Origin: Streptomyces sp. TSRI0281
GTDB taxonomy: Bacteria; Actinomycetota; Actinomycetes; Streptomycetales; Streptomycetaceae
Direction: 5' to 3'
DNA: 64,000 nucleotides
Assembly: GCF_001905125.1 (NCBI RefSeq)
Contig: NZ_LWLE01000033.1
Span: forward strand, 62,001 to 126,000
Shown: positions 44,061 through 52,346 of the stretch, piece after piece
Numbering within the stretch: position 1 is the stretch's first letter
Layout of the letters: the number at the start of each line of letters is the position of its first letter
Notes under the pieces: model-generated
Databases searched by the model: none
What the model saw: the letters and a program-made list of their open reading frames with translations, nothing else
What the model was told of the DNA's origin: nothing
Translations under genes and position numbers: made by a program

Positions 44061-44594
44061 GTGTCGGAGATGACGAGTGGGTTGGAGACGGCTCTGGCCG
44101 GCGCCTCGTCTCCTTCGTGGCCGCGACGTGTTCGTGCCGGGCATGACCTCGCTTCCTTCGCTGATGTTCCTGAGGCTGCGGAAGCGTTGGTGGGTCTGTT
44201 GCTGGACGTCGGGGACACGGTGGTGATCCGGCGGACGGCGGAGGCCCTGGCCCGGGTGGGGACGGTGGCAGCCGTAAGGCTCATCGCTCTCGCGGTTGCC
44301 GAGGCCGACGACCACCGGGCCGACTGGATCCAGACCGGTGTGCATGACGCGCTCGTGGGAACGGACGGTTTGCCGGACATCGCAACGGTCTGCGGGCAGA
44401 TTGCCGGGGACCCGGAAGCGGCTGTTCGTCGGGGTGCCGCGGAGGTCTCGGCGTGGGCGGACGACACGAGATCGCACCGGGTCGGGCAGGGGCCGGACCT
44501 CCCGGCAGCGTCTCCGACGGCACCCGTCGGGCCCGGGGACGCCCCCAGGTCGTGCCTTCGGCAGGAGGAGGGGGCGGGTCGGGGTGGAGGGTGA
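44061..44594 (+). CDS. HEAT-repeat domain protein
   Basis: 177 aa. Residues 1-135 are HEAT-like helix pairs (SWPRRVRAGHDLASFADVPEAAEALVGLLLD, DTVVIRRTAEALARVGTVAAVRLIALAVAEADD, PEAAVRRGAAEVSAWADD). The last 40 residues are Pro/Gly-rich without repeat character and run into a 22-bp DNA duplication at 44583, so the 3' end may have been altered. GTG 44061 or ATG 44070. Function unknown. Confidence 0.65.
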   Translation: MSEMTSGLETALAGASSPSWPRRVRAGHDLASFADVPEAAEALVGLLLDVGDTVVIRRTAEALARVGTVAAVRLIALAVAEADDHRADWIQTGVHDALVGTDGLPDIATVCGQIAGDPEAAVRRGAAEVSAWADDTRSHRVGQGPDLPAASPTAPVGPGDAPRSCLRQEEGAGRGGG

Positions 44595-44626
44595 GGCGCG
44601 GAGGGGTGGAGGGTGAGGCGCGGAGG
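44583..44626 (+). repeat. 22-bp tandem duplication
   Basis: Two exact adjacent copies (44583-44604, 44605-44626) of a unit starting GGTGGAGGGTGAGGCGCGG. It overlaps the 3' end of the HEAT gene and reaches within 21 nt of the convergent carboxyltransferase stop. Confidence 0.9.
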
Positions 44627-44646
44627 GCGTGGCCGTTACGCCCCGG

Positions 44647-45990
44647 TCACGCCGTCTCCTCCTCGCCCACGATCGAGCGCGCGATGCCCAGTTCGACCAG
44701 GTCCTGCGGGCGCAGCCGCAGCTGGTCGGCCGTCGCGCCGGTCTCGGCCGCCGGGCGCTTCAGGATCGCCGCCGCCAGTTCGGGGGCGATGACGGAGAAG
44801 TAACTGTCCGGTGTGACATGGGTGTTGTCCGGCGCCGCGAGGGCCAGCGCGCCACCCGAGCCGCCCTCGCCGATCACCAGGGTGGTCACCGGTACCCGGG
44901 CCGCCGCGATCGCCGCGAAGGTGTCGGCGATGGCCGCTCCCGCGCCCGCCCGTTCCGCTTCGGCGTCGTTCGCCGCTCCGGGGGTGTCGATCAGGGTGAG
45001 GACGGGGACGCCGAGCCGGTCCGCGAGCCGGATCACCCGGGCCGCCGTGCGGTACCCGGCCGGACGGGTCGGGGTGCCGCACTGGGCGACGTACGCGACC
45101 GGCCGGTCCTCGCGCAGCCCGAAGCCGCACAGCAGCCCCGCGTCCGTGCCGCCGCACCGGTCGCCGATGAGCGGCAGCAGATGGTCGAAGTAGTCCTCCA
45201 GATACGCCCCGGCGTGCGGGCGCCCCGCCGCGCGGGCCTGCTCCACGGCGTCCCGCCCGGTCTCCGGGAGACCGGTGGCCGCGAGCGCGCGCGGCACCGG
45301 CGCGGCGGGCAGGGCGTCGTGCGGCCCGAGCGCGAGCAGCCAGCGGGCCACCGTCCCGGCCAGCTCGCCCGGCGCGACGACCGCGTCGATCTGGCCCGCG
45401 GCCAGCTGACCCTCGGCGGTGTACGCGTACGGGTCCGCGTCGGCGGGCCGCACCCGGGACCCGGCGAACCCGACCTGCGCGCCCGGCAGTGCCAGCACCA
45501 CATCGGCGCCCGCGCCCACCGTGGCCCAGCCGCCGCCGGTCGTGGGATCGCGCACCACCGCGATCTGCGGCAGTCCGGCGGCGCGCAGCCGGGCCGAGGC
45601 GCGGGCCACCCGCTGGAGCTGGGTCAGCGCGACCATGCCCTCCTGCATCCGGCTGCCGCCCGTCGCGACGAGGGCGACCAGCGGGATGCGCCGCTCCAGC
45701 GCCAGCGCGTACGCGGCCTCCAGCCGGTCCCCGGTGGACTGCCCCAACGAGCCGCCCAGGAAGCCGAACTCGAAGGAGACCAGCGCGCACGGCCGTCCGC
45801 CGACCGCACCGGTGCCGTAGACGACGGACTCCTCCTCGCCGGTACGCGCGGCGGCGCGGGCCCGTGCCTGCCCGTACCCGGACCAGGCGAGCGGCCCGTC
45901 GGCCGGGGCGGGGCGCTCGGGCGGACGGTGCTCGTCGAAGTCGGCGGTGACGGCGGCGAGGGCCTCGCGGGCCGTCATGCGGCTAGACAT
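44647..45990 (-). CDS. Acetyl-CoA carboxylase carboxyltransferase, fused beta-alpha type
   Basis: 447 aa with two crotonase-like halves. The N-terminal half has VSFEFGFLGGSLGQSTGDRLEAAY, VALVATGGSRMQEGM and VRDPTTGGGWATVGAGADVVLA, the beta-type CoA site, without the Cys4 finger of AccD. The C-terminal half has VPVLTLIDTPGAANDAEAE and LVIGEGGSGGALALAAPDN, the alpha type. It transfers carboxyl from biotin to acyl-CoA. No biotin carboxylase or carrier lies nearby. Its start overlaps the end of matB, so the pair could jointly supply or consume malonyl-CoA. Confidence 0.9.
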   Translation of the reverse strand: MSSRMTAREALAAVTADFDEHRPPERPAPADGPLAWSGYGQARARAAARTGEEESVVYGTGAVGGRPCALVSFEFGFLGGSLGQSTGDRLEAAYALALERRIPLVALVATGGSRMQEGMVALTQLQRVARASARLRAAGLPQIAVVRDPTTGGGWATVGAGADVVLALPGAQVGFAGSRVRPADADPYAYTAEGQLAAGQIDAVVAPGELAGTVARWLLALGPHDALPAAPVPRALAATGLPETGRDAVEQARAAGRPHAGAYLEDYFDHLLPLIGDRCGGTDAGLLCGFGLREDRPVAYVAQCGTPTRPAGYRTAARVIRLADRLGVPVLTLIDTPGAANDAEAERAGAGAAIADTFAAIAAARVPVTTLVIGEGGSGGALALAAPDNTHVTPDSYFSVIAPELAAAILKRPAAETGATADQLRLRPQDLVELGIARSIVGEEETA

Positions 45991-47437
45991 GGAGCGACCT
46001 CTTCATGATCTTGCCCAGGTCGTTGCGGGGCAGGGCGTCCAGATAGCGCACCGTGCGCGGGCGCTTGTGCGGGGCCAGCTGGGCGGCCACATGGTCCGCC
46101 AACTCCCGTTCCGACGGGGGTGATCCGGGGTCGGACGGCACCACCCAGGCGACGATCCGCTCGCCGAGGTCCGGGTCCGGTTCGCCGGTGACGGCGGCCT
46201 CGCGGACGCCCGGGTGCTCCAGCAGGGCGTTCTCGATCTCGCCCGCGCCGATCTTGTAGCCGCCGCTCTTGATCAGGTCGGTGCCCTTGCGGCCGACGAT
46301 CCGGACATAGCCGTCCGGGTCCAGGGTGGCCATGTCGCCCGTACGGAACCAGCCGTCCTCGGTGTGCGCGGCGGACGTGGCGTCGGGGCGGTTGAGATAG
46401 CCGGTGAAGAGATTCGGGCCGCGGACCTGGATCTCGCCGATGGCCGCGGGGTCGTCGAGCACGGTGCCGTCCTCCTCGGTCAGCCGGAGTTCGACGCCGG
46501 GCAGTGGCGGGCCGACCGTGCCGGGGCGCGGTTCGCCGTCCGCCCGGACGCCCGTGTTCATCAGGGTCTCCGTCATGCCGTACCGCTCGATCACCCGGCG
46601 GCCGGTCGCGGCCGCGATCCGCTCGTGGTCATGGACCGGCAGCGCGGCCGAACCGGACACCAGCAGCCGGGCGTTGGCGAGCGCCCGCGCGAGGCCGTCG
46701 GACGAGGACGGGTCGGCAAGCGCTTCCGCCAGCCGGTGGTACATCGTCGGCACGCCGAACAGCATCGTGCCTCCCGCTGCCAGCTCCCGGGCCACGCCCT
46801 CGGTGGAGAACCTGCCGAGATGGCGTACCGAACCGCCACGGCGCAGCGGGCCGAGGACGCCCAGGATCAGACCGTGCACATGGAACAGGGGCAGGGCGTG
46901 TACGAGAACGTCGTCGGCGGTCCACTGCCAGGCGTCCTCCAGCGCGTCGAGCGAGGCGGCGATCGCCCGCCGGGGGAGGATCGCGCCCTTGGGCGGCCCC
47001 GTGGTGCCGGAGGTGTAGACGATCAGCGCGGGGGACTCGGGGGAGGGCTCGGGGAACGCGGAGCCGACCGGACCCGCCTCCGTGCTCACGTCCAGCCGCT
47101 CCAGTGCGGCCAGCGCGGGCGGCAGTACGTCGGCGGCCGAGGCCAGCACCATCGAGGGCGCGCTGTCGGCGACGATATGCGTCAGCTCCCGTTCGCCCGT
47201 CTTCGGGTTCAGCGGTACCGCGGGCACCCCCGCCCGCAGCGCGGCCACCACCGCGACCACGGTCCGCGCGGTGGGCGTGGCCCATACCGCGACCCGGCCC
47301 GCGCCGGTGATCCGGCCCGCGAGCGCGTCGGCGGCGGCGCTCAACTGTGCGTAGGACAGGGAGACTTCGTCGAACCGGACGGCTTCGCGTGCGGCGTGCG
47401 GGCCGGACGCGTCCTGGAGTGCGGGAAGAAGTGACAT
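45983..47437 (-). CDS. matB: Malonyl-CoA synthetase MatB
   Basis: 484 aa, an adenylate-forming CoA ligase. P-loop LIVYTSGTTGPPKGAI, gate region IERYGMTETLMNTG, hinge GWFRTGDMATLDPDGYVRIVGRKGTDLIKSGGYKI, and catalytic Lys in LPRNDLGKIMKRSL. Length and motifs match S. coelicolor MatB (SCO2444, from memory 485 aa), which makes malonyl- and methylmalonyl-CoA extender units. ATG 47437 starts MSLLPALQDASGPHA; the open frame upstream is a shadow of the opposite gene. It overlaps the carboxyltransferase by 8 nt. Confidence 0.92.
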   Translation of the reverse strand: MSLLPALQDASGPHAAREAVRFDEVSLSYAQLSAAADALAGRITGAGRVAVWATPTARTVVAVVAALRAGVPAVPLNPKTGERELTHIVADSAPSMVLASAADVLPPALAALERLDVSTEAGPVGSAFPEPSPESPALIVYTSGTTGPPKGAILPRRAIAASLDALEDAWQWTADDVLVHALPLFHVHGLILGVLGPLRRGGSVRHLGRFSTEGVARELAAGGTMLFGVPTMYHRLAEALADPSSSDGLARALANARLLVSGSAALPVHDHERIAAATGRRVIERYGMTETLMNTGVRADGEPRPGTVGPPLPGVELRLTEEDGTVLDDPAAIGEIQVRGPNLFTGYLNRPDATSAAHTEDGWFRTGDMATLDPDGYVRIVGRKGTDLIKSGGYKIGAGEIENALLEHPGVREAAVTGEPDPDLGERIVAWVVPSDPGSPPSERELADHVAAQLAPHKRPRTVRYLDALPRNDLGKIMKRSLHV

Positions 47438-47509
47438 CACCCTGCGAACCCTAAGGGCTGTCCGGTCGTCCCCGGCGGGCGCGCGACGACAGCCACGGCG
47501 CCGTGCCAC

Positions 47510-48601
47510 GTGGCCGAAACGCCCGACTGCGTTCAGTGGGCGGGCCGCGGGCGGCGGGAGGGCCCCGGATCGTCGAAGCGCTTCCGTCCGCCGGGCCGCC
47601 CTCGGAGTCGATCTCGGGCCGCCCTCAGGGCTGGTCTCGGGCCGTACCCCTGGTACGGCAACCCCGGCACGTACGGCAGCTGGCGCCACTGGCAGCAGGG
47701 CGGTCGGACCCCGCCGGAGGGCATCGGCGCCGACCTCTACCCGAAGCTCGGCCCGTACGACTCCGGTGATGTCGCCGGGGCCGTCGAGCAGCACATGAAG
47801 TGGATCGAGCAGTCGGGCGCCGGTGTCCTCGTCTACAGCTGGTGGGGACAGGGGGGTTACGAGGACTCGCTCGCCGGGCGGGTACTGGACGCCGCGGCCC
47901 GCCACGGGATCGAGGTCGCCTGGCACATCGAGCCGTACAGCGGCCGGACGGCGGCCTCCGTGGTCGACGACATCGCCTATCTGAACGGGAAGTACGGCAG
48001 CCATCCCGCCTACTACCGGGACGCCGCGCACGGGAACCGCCCGGCGTTCTACGTCTTCGAGAGCCTGAAGATCCAGGACTGGTCGGCCCTGGACGCCGTC
48101 CGCGACAGCGCCGTCGTCCTCGCCCAGACCACCGACACCACCAAGGTCGCCCACTTCGGGGGGATCTACACCTACGACGGCATCGCCGGTGCCACCGCCC
48201 CCGGCTGGAAGCAGGCGGGGGACTACGCCAAGGCCAACGGCCTGGTCTGGGCGCCCTCGGTGGCACCCGGATACATCGACGACCGTGCCGTGCCCGGCAA
48301 CACCACACCCACGCTGGGCCGGAAGAACGGTGCCTCCTACGACCTGGAGTGGAGCAACGCGCTCGACCCGGCCATCGGCGGATCGCCCACCTGGGTCTCC
48401 GTCACCTCCTTCAACGAATGGCACGAGGGCAGCTCGATCGAACCGGCGTCGGGCACCCCGCCCGCCGGACACGGCTACCAGACCTTCGACGGCGCGTACG
48501 GAAAGACCGGGGCAGCCGCCGAGACGGCCTACCTGGACCGGACGGCCTACTGGGTGAAGCAGTTCACCCAGCGGCGCGCGGCGGCTCCCGCCACACGCTG
48601 A
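47510..48601 (+). pseudogene. GH99-like endo-alpha-mannosidase domain gene, 5'-truncated
   Basis: From about residue 44 the frame reads a GH99-like barrel: GPYPWYGNPGTYGSWRHW, GVLVYSWWGQGGYEDSL, VAWHIEPYSGRTAASVV, PAFYVFESLKI and TSFNEWHEGSSIEPA (acid/base region). Such enzymes cleave mannosides and are normally exported. Here the domain starts abruptly: the first strand and any signal peptide are replaced by an Arg/Gly/Pro-rich segment (RRGREGPGSSKRF-like) unlike a leader. The gene therefore looks 5'-truncated, although the remaining frame is intact. Confidence 0.6.
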
Positions 48602-48613
48602 CCGCCCCACGAC

Positions 48614-48647
48614 GAACGGCGGCGTCCCGGCGGGGACGCCGCCGTTC
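48614..48647. terminator. Bidirectional terminator hairpin
   Basis: A perfect 15-bp stem (GAACGGCGGCGTCCC with its complement) and a GGCG loop lie between the convergent GH99-like and narK-like genes. Confidence 0.88.
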
Positions 48648-48668
48648 TCCGCTCGCACGGCCGCGGCC

Positions 48669-49880
48669 TCAGCCGTCGCGCTTGATGTTCCGCATCCGGC
48701 CGTACGCGTACACACTGCCGGCCAGCGCCAGATCGGACAGCAGCATGAATCCGATCGAGTACGAATCCTTGGCGGTGAAGATCGCGCCCATGACCAGCGG
48801 CGGTACGAAGCCGCCGAGGCCGCCCATCGCGCCGACGATGCCGGTCACGCTGCCCACCTTCGGCTGGGGCGTCACCTGCGAGACCAGGGCGAAGACACTG
48901 CCGCTCGACGTGCCGAGCCCGGCCGCCATGACGAGCAGCGCGATCGTGCCGACCGGCATCAGATCCGGGTCGAACGCCTGGACGATCGCCATCAGTGCGG
49001 CGACCAGCAGCGCCACCGAGGTGACCAGTGCCGGGTGGATCCGGTCCGAGAGCCAGCCGCCGATCGGCCGGAAGACGACCGTGACGAGTGCGAACCCTGC
49101 CGCCTTGGTGCCGGCCTCGGTCGGCGACATGTCGTACCAGGTCTTCAGATACGTCGGCAGATACACCCCGAAGGCCACGATGCCGCCGAAGCCGATCGCG
49201 TACAGCGCCGACAGCTCCCAGGTGACCCGCAGCCGCCCGGCCTCGCCGAGCCGGTGGGCCAGTGTGTCGGTCGGGATCTGCCGGTCGGGCCGGTCGCTGA
49301 CCAGGACGGCGGCGAGAATCGCGTACACCGCCAGTGCCGCCGCGACGACCAGGAACGGCAGGTTGTCCCCGTGCTCGGCGATGCGCGGAGTGAAGTAGCC
49401 CGACAGTGCCACGCCGCCCATGCCCATGCCGAACACACCGAGCGCCAGGCCCCGGTCGGCGGGCGGGAACCACGAGTTGACCAGCGGAATGCCGATCGCG
49501 AACGTGGTGCCGCCGAGCCCCAGCAGAAAGCCGACGGCGAGCATCGCCCCGTACGAGTTCTTCGCCGGGATCAGCAGCAGCACGGGCACGATCGTGAGCG
49601 CCGAGATGACCGGGAACATCAGCTTGGCGCCGTACTTGTCGGTGAGCGCACCCACCGGGATACGCCCGAGCGAACCGACGATCACCGGCACGGCCACCAG
49701 GAACGACTGCTGGAACGAGCTGAGCCCGAGCCGTTCCTTGTAGTCACCGGACATCGGCGCGATCAGGTTCCACGCCCAGAAGGTCAGCGCGAAACCGATC
49801 GTGGCCACGGCCAGATTGCGGTACGCGGCCGAGGACTGCCGGCCGGCCGGTGCGGGGGACTGCTTGACGGCTGTATCCAC
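48669..49880 (-). CDS. narK: Nitrate/nitrite transporter (NarK/NasA-type MFS)
   Basis: 403-aa MFS protein with 12 predicted helices of the nitrate-nitrite porter group: FWAWNLIAPMSGDYKERLGLSSFQQSFLVAVPVIVGSLGRIPVGALTDKYG, VGFLLGLGGTTFAIGIPLVNSWFPPADRG and AAGLGTSSGSVFALVSQVTP carry the conserved Gly-rich nitrate motifs. It probably imports nitrate or exports nitrite at the membrane. No reductase gene is adjacent in this window. Confidence 0.9.
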   Translation of the reverse strand: MDTAVKQSPAPAGRQSSAAYRNLAVATIGFALTFWAWNLIAPMSGDYKERLGLSSFQQSFLVAVPVIVGSLGRIPVGALTDKYGAKLMFPVISALTIVPVLLLIPAKNSYGAMLAVGFLLGLGGTTFAIGIPLVNSWFPPADRGLALGVFGMGMGGVALSGYFTPRIAEHGDNLPFLVVAAALAVYAILAAVLVSDRPDRQIPTDTLAHRLGEAGRLRVTWELSALYAIGFGGIVAFGVYLPTYLKTWYDMSPTEAGTKAAGFALVTVVFRPIGGWLSDRIHPALVTSVALLVAALMAIVQAFDPDLMPVGTIALLVMAAGLGTSSGSVFALVSQVTPQPKVGSVTGIVGAMGGLGGFVPPLVMGAIFTAKDSYSIGFMLLSDLALAGSVYAYGRMRNIKRDG

Positions 49881-50078
49881 GGGTCAAGTGAAGGGCGCGG
49901 GGGCGCGCGGGGCCCGCTGGGTTGCTCCATGCGGGGCGCACACCGCACCGGACACCCCAATGGCCCCACGACCGCCGCCGTTTCGGACCCGTGCCCGCCC
50001 CCGCCCCCACGGGCCCCGGGCGCCCCGACGGCTCCACGAGCCCCGCCGCCGATCGGCGCGGGCTGCGAGAATCGCGGC

Positions 50079-50510
50079 ATGGACCGGCTGGACAGGGAAA
50101 TCCTCGGCATTCTCCAGGAAGACGCGCGGATCTCGTACCGCGATCTGGGCGTACGCGTCGGGCTCAGCGCCAACGCCGCGGGCGACCGGGTACGCCGTAT
50201 GCGCCGCGACGGAGTCATCCGCGGCTTCACCGTCATCGTCGACCCGGCCGCCGACACCCGCTCCGGCCTGGTCGTCTTCATCGACGTGAGCCTGCGCCTC
50301 GACACGACGAACGAGGAGTTCGAGCGCTCCGTGCTGATGCTGCCCGGCATCACCGAGGTGGTGCATGTGACGGGCGGGCACGACTACCTCGTACGCGCCA
50401 CGGCCGCCGACCCCGGCTCCCTGGACACGCTGCTGCGGCGGCTCAAACGGGACGCGGGCGTGGCGCACTCCAACACCAGGATCGCGCTGAGAGCGGCCCC
50501 GTCCCACTAG
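50079..50510 (+). CDS. Lrp/AsnC-family transcriptional regulator
   Basis: 143 aa. The N-terminal HTH is MDRLDREILGILQEDARISYRDLGVRVGLSANAAGDRVRRM. The C-terminal RAM ligand domain begins near VIRGFTVIVDPAADTRSGLVVFIDVSL and ends with GGHDYLVRATAADPGSLDTLLRRL. ATG 50079 is chosen because conservation starts there, and the long upstream frame is a shadow of narK. It is divergent from narK across about 200 nt. Confidence 0.92.
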   Translation: MDRLDREILGILQEDARISYRDLGVRVGLSANAAGDRVRRMRRDGVIRGFTVIVDPAADTRSGLVVFIDVSLRLDTTNEEFERSVLMLPGITEVVHVTGGHDYLVRATAADPGSLDTLLRRLKRDAGVAHSNTRIALRAAPSH

Positions 50511-50560
50511 CCGTCCCGCACTGCCCGGACGCCGTTGTCGCGGCAGCAGTCCCGGCACCC

Positions 50561-50643
50561 GCCCCCGACCGTCCCGGCGCCCGGCCTCGACCGGTGTGGC
50601 ACCCGGCCCCCGACCGTCCGGGCAGCCGCCCCCGACCGTCCCG
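50561..50643 (+). repeat. Degenerate CCCCCGACCGTCC repeats
   Basis: CCCCCGACCGTCC occurs three times (near 50562, 50607, 50630) within the 183-nt gap between the AsnC gene and the convergent kinase gene. C-rich low-complexity DNA. No gene is present. Confidence 0.6.
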
Positions 50644-50693
50644 GCACCCGGCCCGCACAGCTCCGGCACCCCCCGCCCCCGCACCGCCGGGTC

Positions 50694-52331
50694 TCAGAGC
50701 GGCGCCTGCCAGGTCACCGTCGTCGACCGGTTGCCGTCCTCGTCGCGCCCGTCGTCCGCGACCACCAGCCGCACCGCGCTCCGCCCGTCGGGCAGCCGGG
50801 CCGTCGCGTCCACCTCCACCTCGATGGCCGACACTCCGGCCCTGCGGTGCGCGGCGGCCAGCGCACCGCGCAGGGCGGTCAGCAGCTCCTGGTCCGCCGG
50901 TTCGCGCACGAGCGCGTCCACCGCCCCCGTGAAGTGCACCGAGGGCTGGAAGCCGAGGACGGCCGCCGCTCCACCGGTCTCCCGCAGCACCCGGCCGCGG
51001 AAGGTGGCGGGGACCTCCGCGGGCGGCTGCTGGAGGGCGAAGATCGTCGTGCGGACCTCCTGAATGGTGGAGTCCAGCTCGTCCACGGCCTTGCCGAGCA
51101 GCTCGTCGGTCTCCCCGGAGGCGGCCCGGCGGCGGGTCGACTCCAGCATCATCTCGGTCGCGAAGAGCCGCTGGACGACCAGATCGTGCAGATCCCGGGC
51201 GATCCGGTCGCGGTCCTCGTACACCGCGAGCTGCTCCCGGTTGTGCTGGGCGTCCGCCATCACCAGCGCCAGCGCCGCCTGCGAGGCGAACTGCGAGGCC
51301 AGCAGCCGGTCCACGGCCGTGTACGGGTGCTCGCCGCGCCGCCGGGGCAGCGCCAGTGTGCCGATGAGCCGGCCGCCGCTCTGCAACGGCAGCATCATGC
51401 TCGGCCCGAACCGGGACCGTACCTCGGTGGTCATCCGGGGATCGGTCGCCGAGTCGGCGATGAAGACCGGCTCGCCGCCCAGCAGCTGCACCAGGACGGG
51501 GGAGCCGGGCTCGATGGTCGTCCCCACGATGCCCGCCGGGTCGTCCAGCGTGGAGGCGGCCACGATCTCCATCCCGCCCTCGTCGGTCGGCTGGAGGATC
51601 ACCCCGGCAGACGCGCCGGCGAGCACCCTGGCCCGTTCGGCGACGGTCATCAGGGCGTCGGAGGCGTTCGTGCCGGTCAGCAGGGCCGTGGTGACGGCGG
51701 CGGCCCCCTCGATCCAGCGTTCCCGCTGCCGGGCGGTCTCGTAGAGCCGGGCGTTGCCGATCGCGATCCCGGCCTGGGTGGCGAGGACCCGCAGCAGCGC
51801 CATGTCCGTGTCGGTGAAGTGCCCGGAGCGCTTCTCGGCGAGATAGAGGTTGCCGAACACCTGGGAGTGCACCCGGATCGGCGCGCCGAGGAAGGAGCGC
51901 ATCGGGGGGTGTCCCGGCGGCAGTCCCGCCGCCCGCGGGTTGGTGGTCAGGTCGTCGGAACGCAGGGGCTGCGGGTCCTCGATCAGAACGCCGAGGATGC
52001 CCGACCGGCCGTCCGGGAAGCCCTCGATGTGCTGCCGTTCCTCGTCGCTCATCCCGGCGGTGTACAGCTCGGTGATCCGGCCCTCTTCGGGGTCCAGGAT
52101 GCCGAGTGCCCCGTAGCGCGCCTCGGTCAGCGCGGTGGCGGTCTCCGCGATCTGCTGGAGCGTGGTGCGCAGTTCGAGATCGCTGCCGACGCTGAGGACC
52201 GCCTCCAGCAGCATCGGGAGCCGGGGCTTCGCCGACCGCCGTGTGGCTGTTCCGCCGCCCGCTCCGGCCGCGCCGTGCTCTTCGGCGGTGTCCGCCGCTC
52301 CGGCCGGTCCGTGCTCTTCGGTCATGCGCAT
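50694..52331 (-). CDS. GAF-GAF sensor histidine kinase (HisKA_3), ATPase domain weak
   Basis: 545 aa, DevS/NarL-type cytoplasmic kinase. Two GAF domains (about 55-200 and 225-370) are followed by EDRDRIARDLHDLVVQRLFATEM with the phospho-acceptor His. The ATPase domain is poor: the N-box, normally R-E-A-L-x-N-x-x-R-H-A, reads RGALAAAHRRAG and lacks Asn. The G-box ends VVADDGRDEDGNRS with no following Gly-rich lid. The kinase may depend on a partner or act as a sensor only. No response regulator gene is next to it. 15 nt separate it from the MreB-like gene upstream. Confidence 0.88.
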   Translation of the reverse strand: MRMTEEHGPAGAADTAEEHGAAGAGGGTATRRSAKPRLPMLLEAVLSVGSDLELRTTLQQIAETATALTEARYGALGILDPEEGRITELYTAGMSDEERQHIEGFPDGRSGILGVLIEDPQPLRSDDLTTNPRAAGLPPGHPPMRSFLGAPIRVHSQVFGNLYLAEKRSGHFTDTDMALLRVLATQAGIAIGNARLYETARQRERWIEGAAAVTTALLTGTNASDALMTVAERARVLAGASAGVILQPTDEGGMEIVAASTLDDPAGIVGTTIEPGSPVLVQLLGGEPVFIADSATDPRMTTEVRSRFGPSMMLPLQSGGRLIGTLALPRRRGEHPYTAVDRLLASQFASQAALALVMADAQHNREQLAVYEDRDRIARDLHDLVVQRLFATEMMLESTRRRAASGETDELLGKAVDELDSTIQEVRTTIFALQQPPAEVPATFRGRVLRETGGAAAVLGFQPSVHFTGAVDALVREPADQELLTALRGALAAAHRRAGVSAIEVEVDATARLPDGRSAVRLVVADDGRDEDGNRSTTVTWQAPL

Positions 52332-52346
52332 CGCCCCCTGGGCCGT

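Noticed and set aside
47438..48715. Upstream extension of the matB frame to 48715
   Set aside because: Conserved MatB sequence starts at 47437 and the extension lies antisense to the GH99-like gene.
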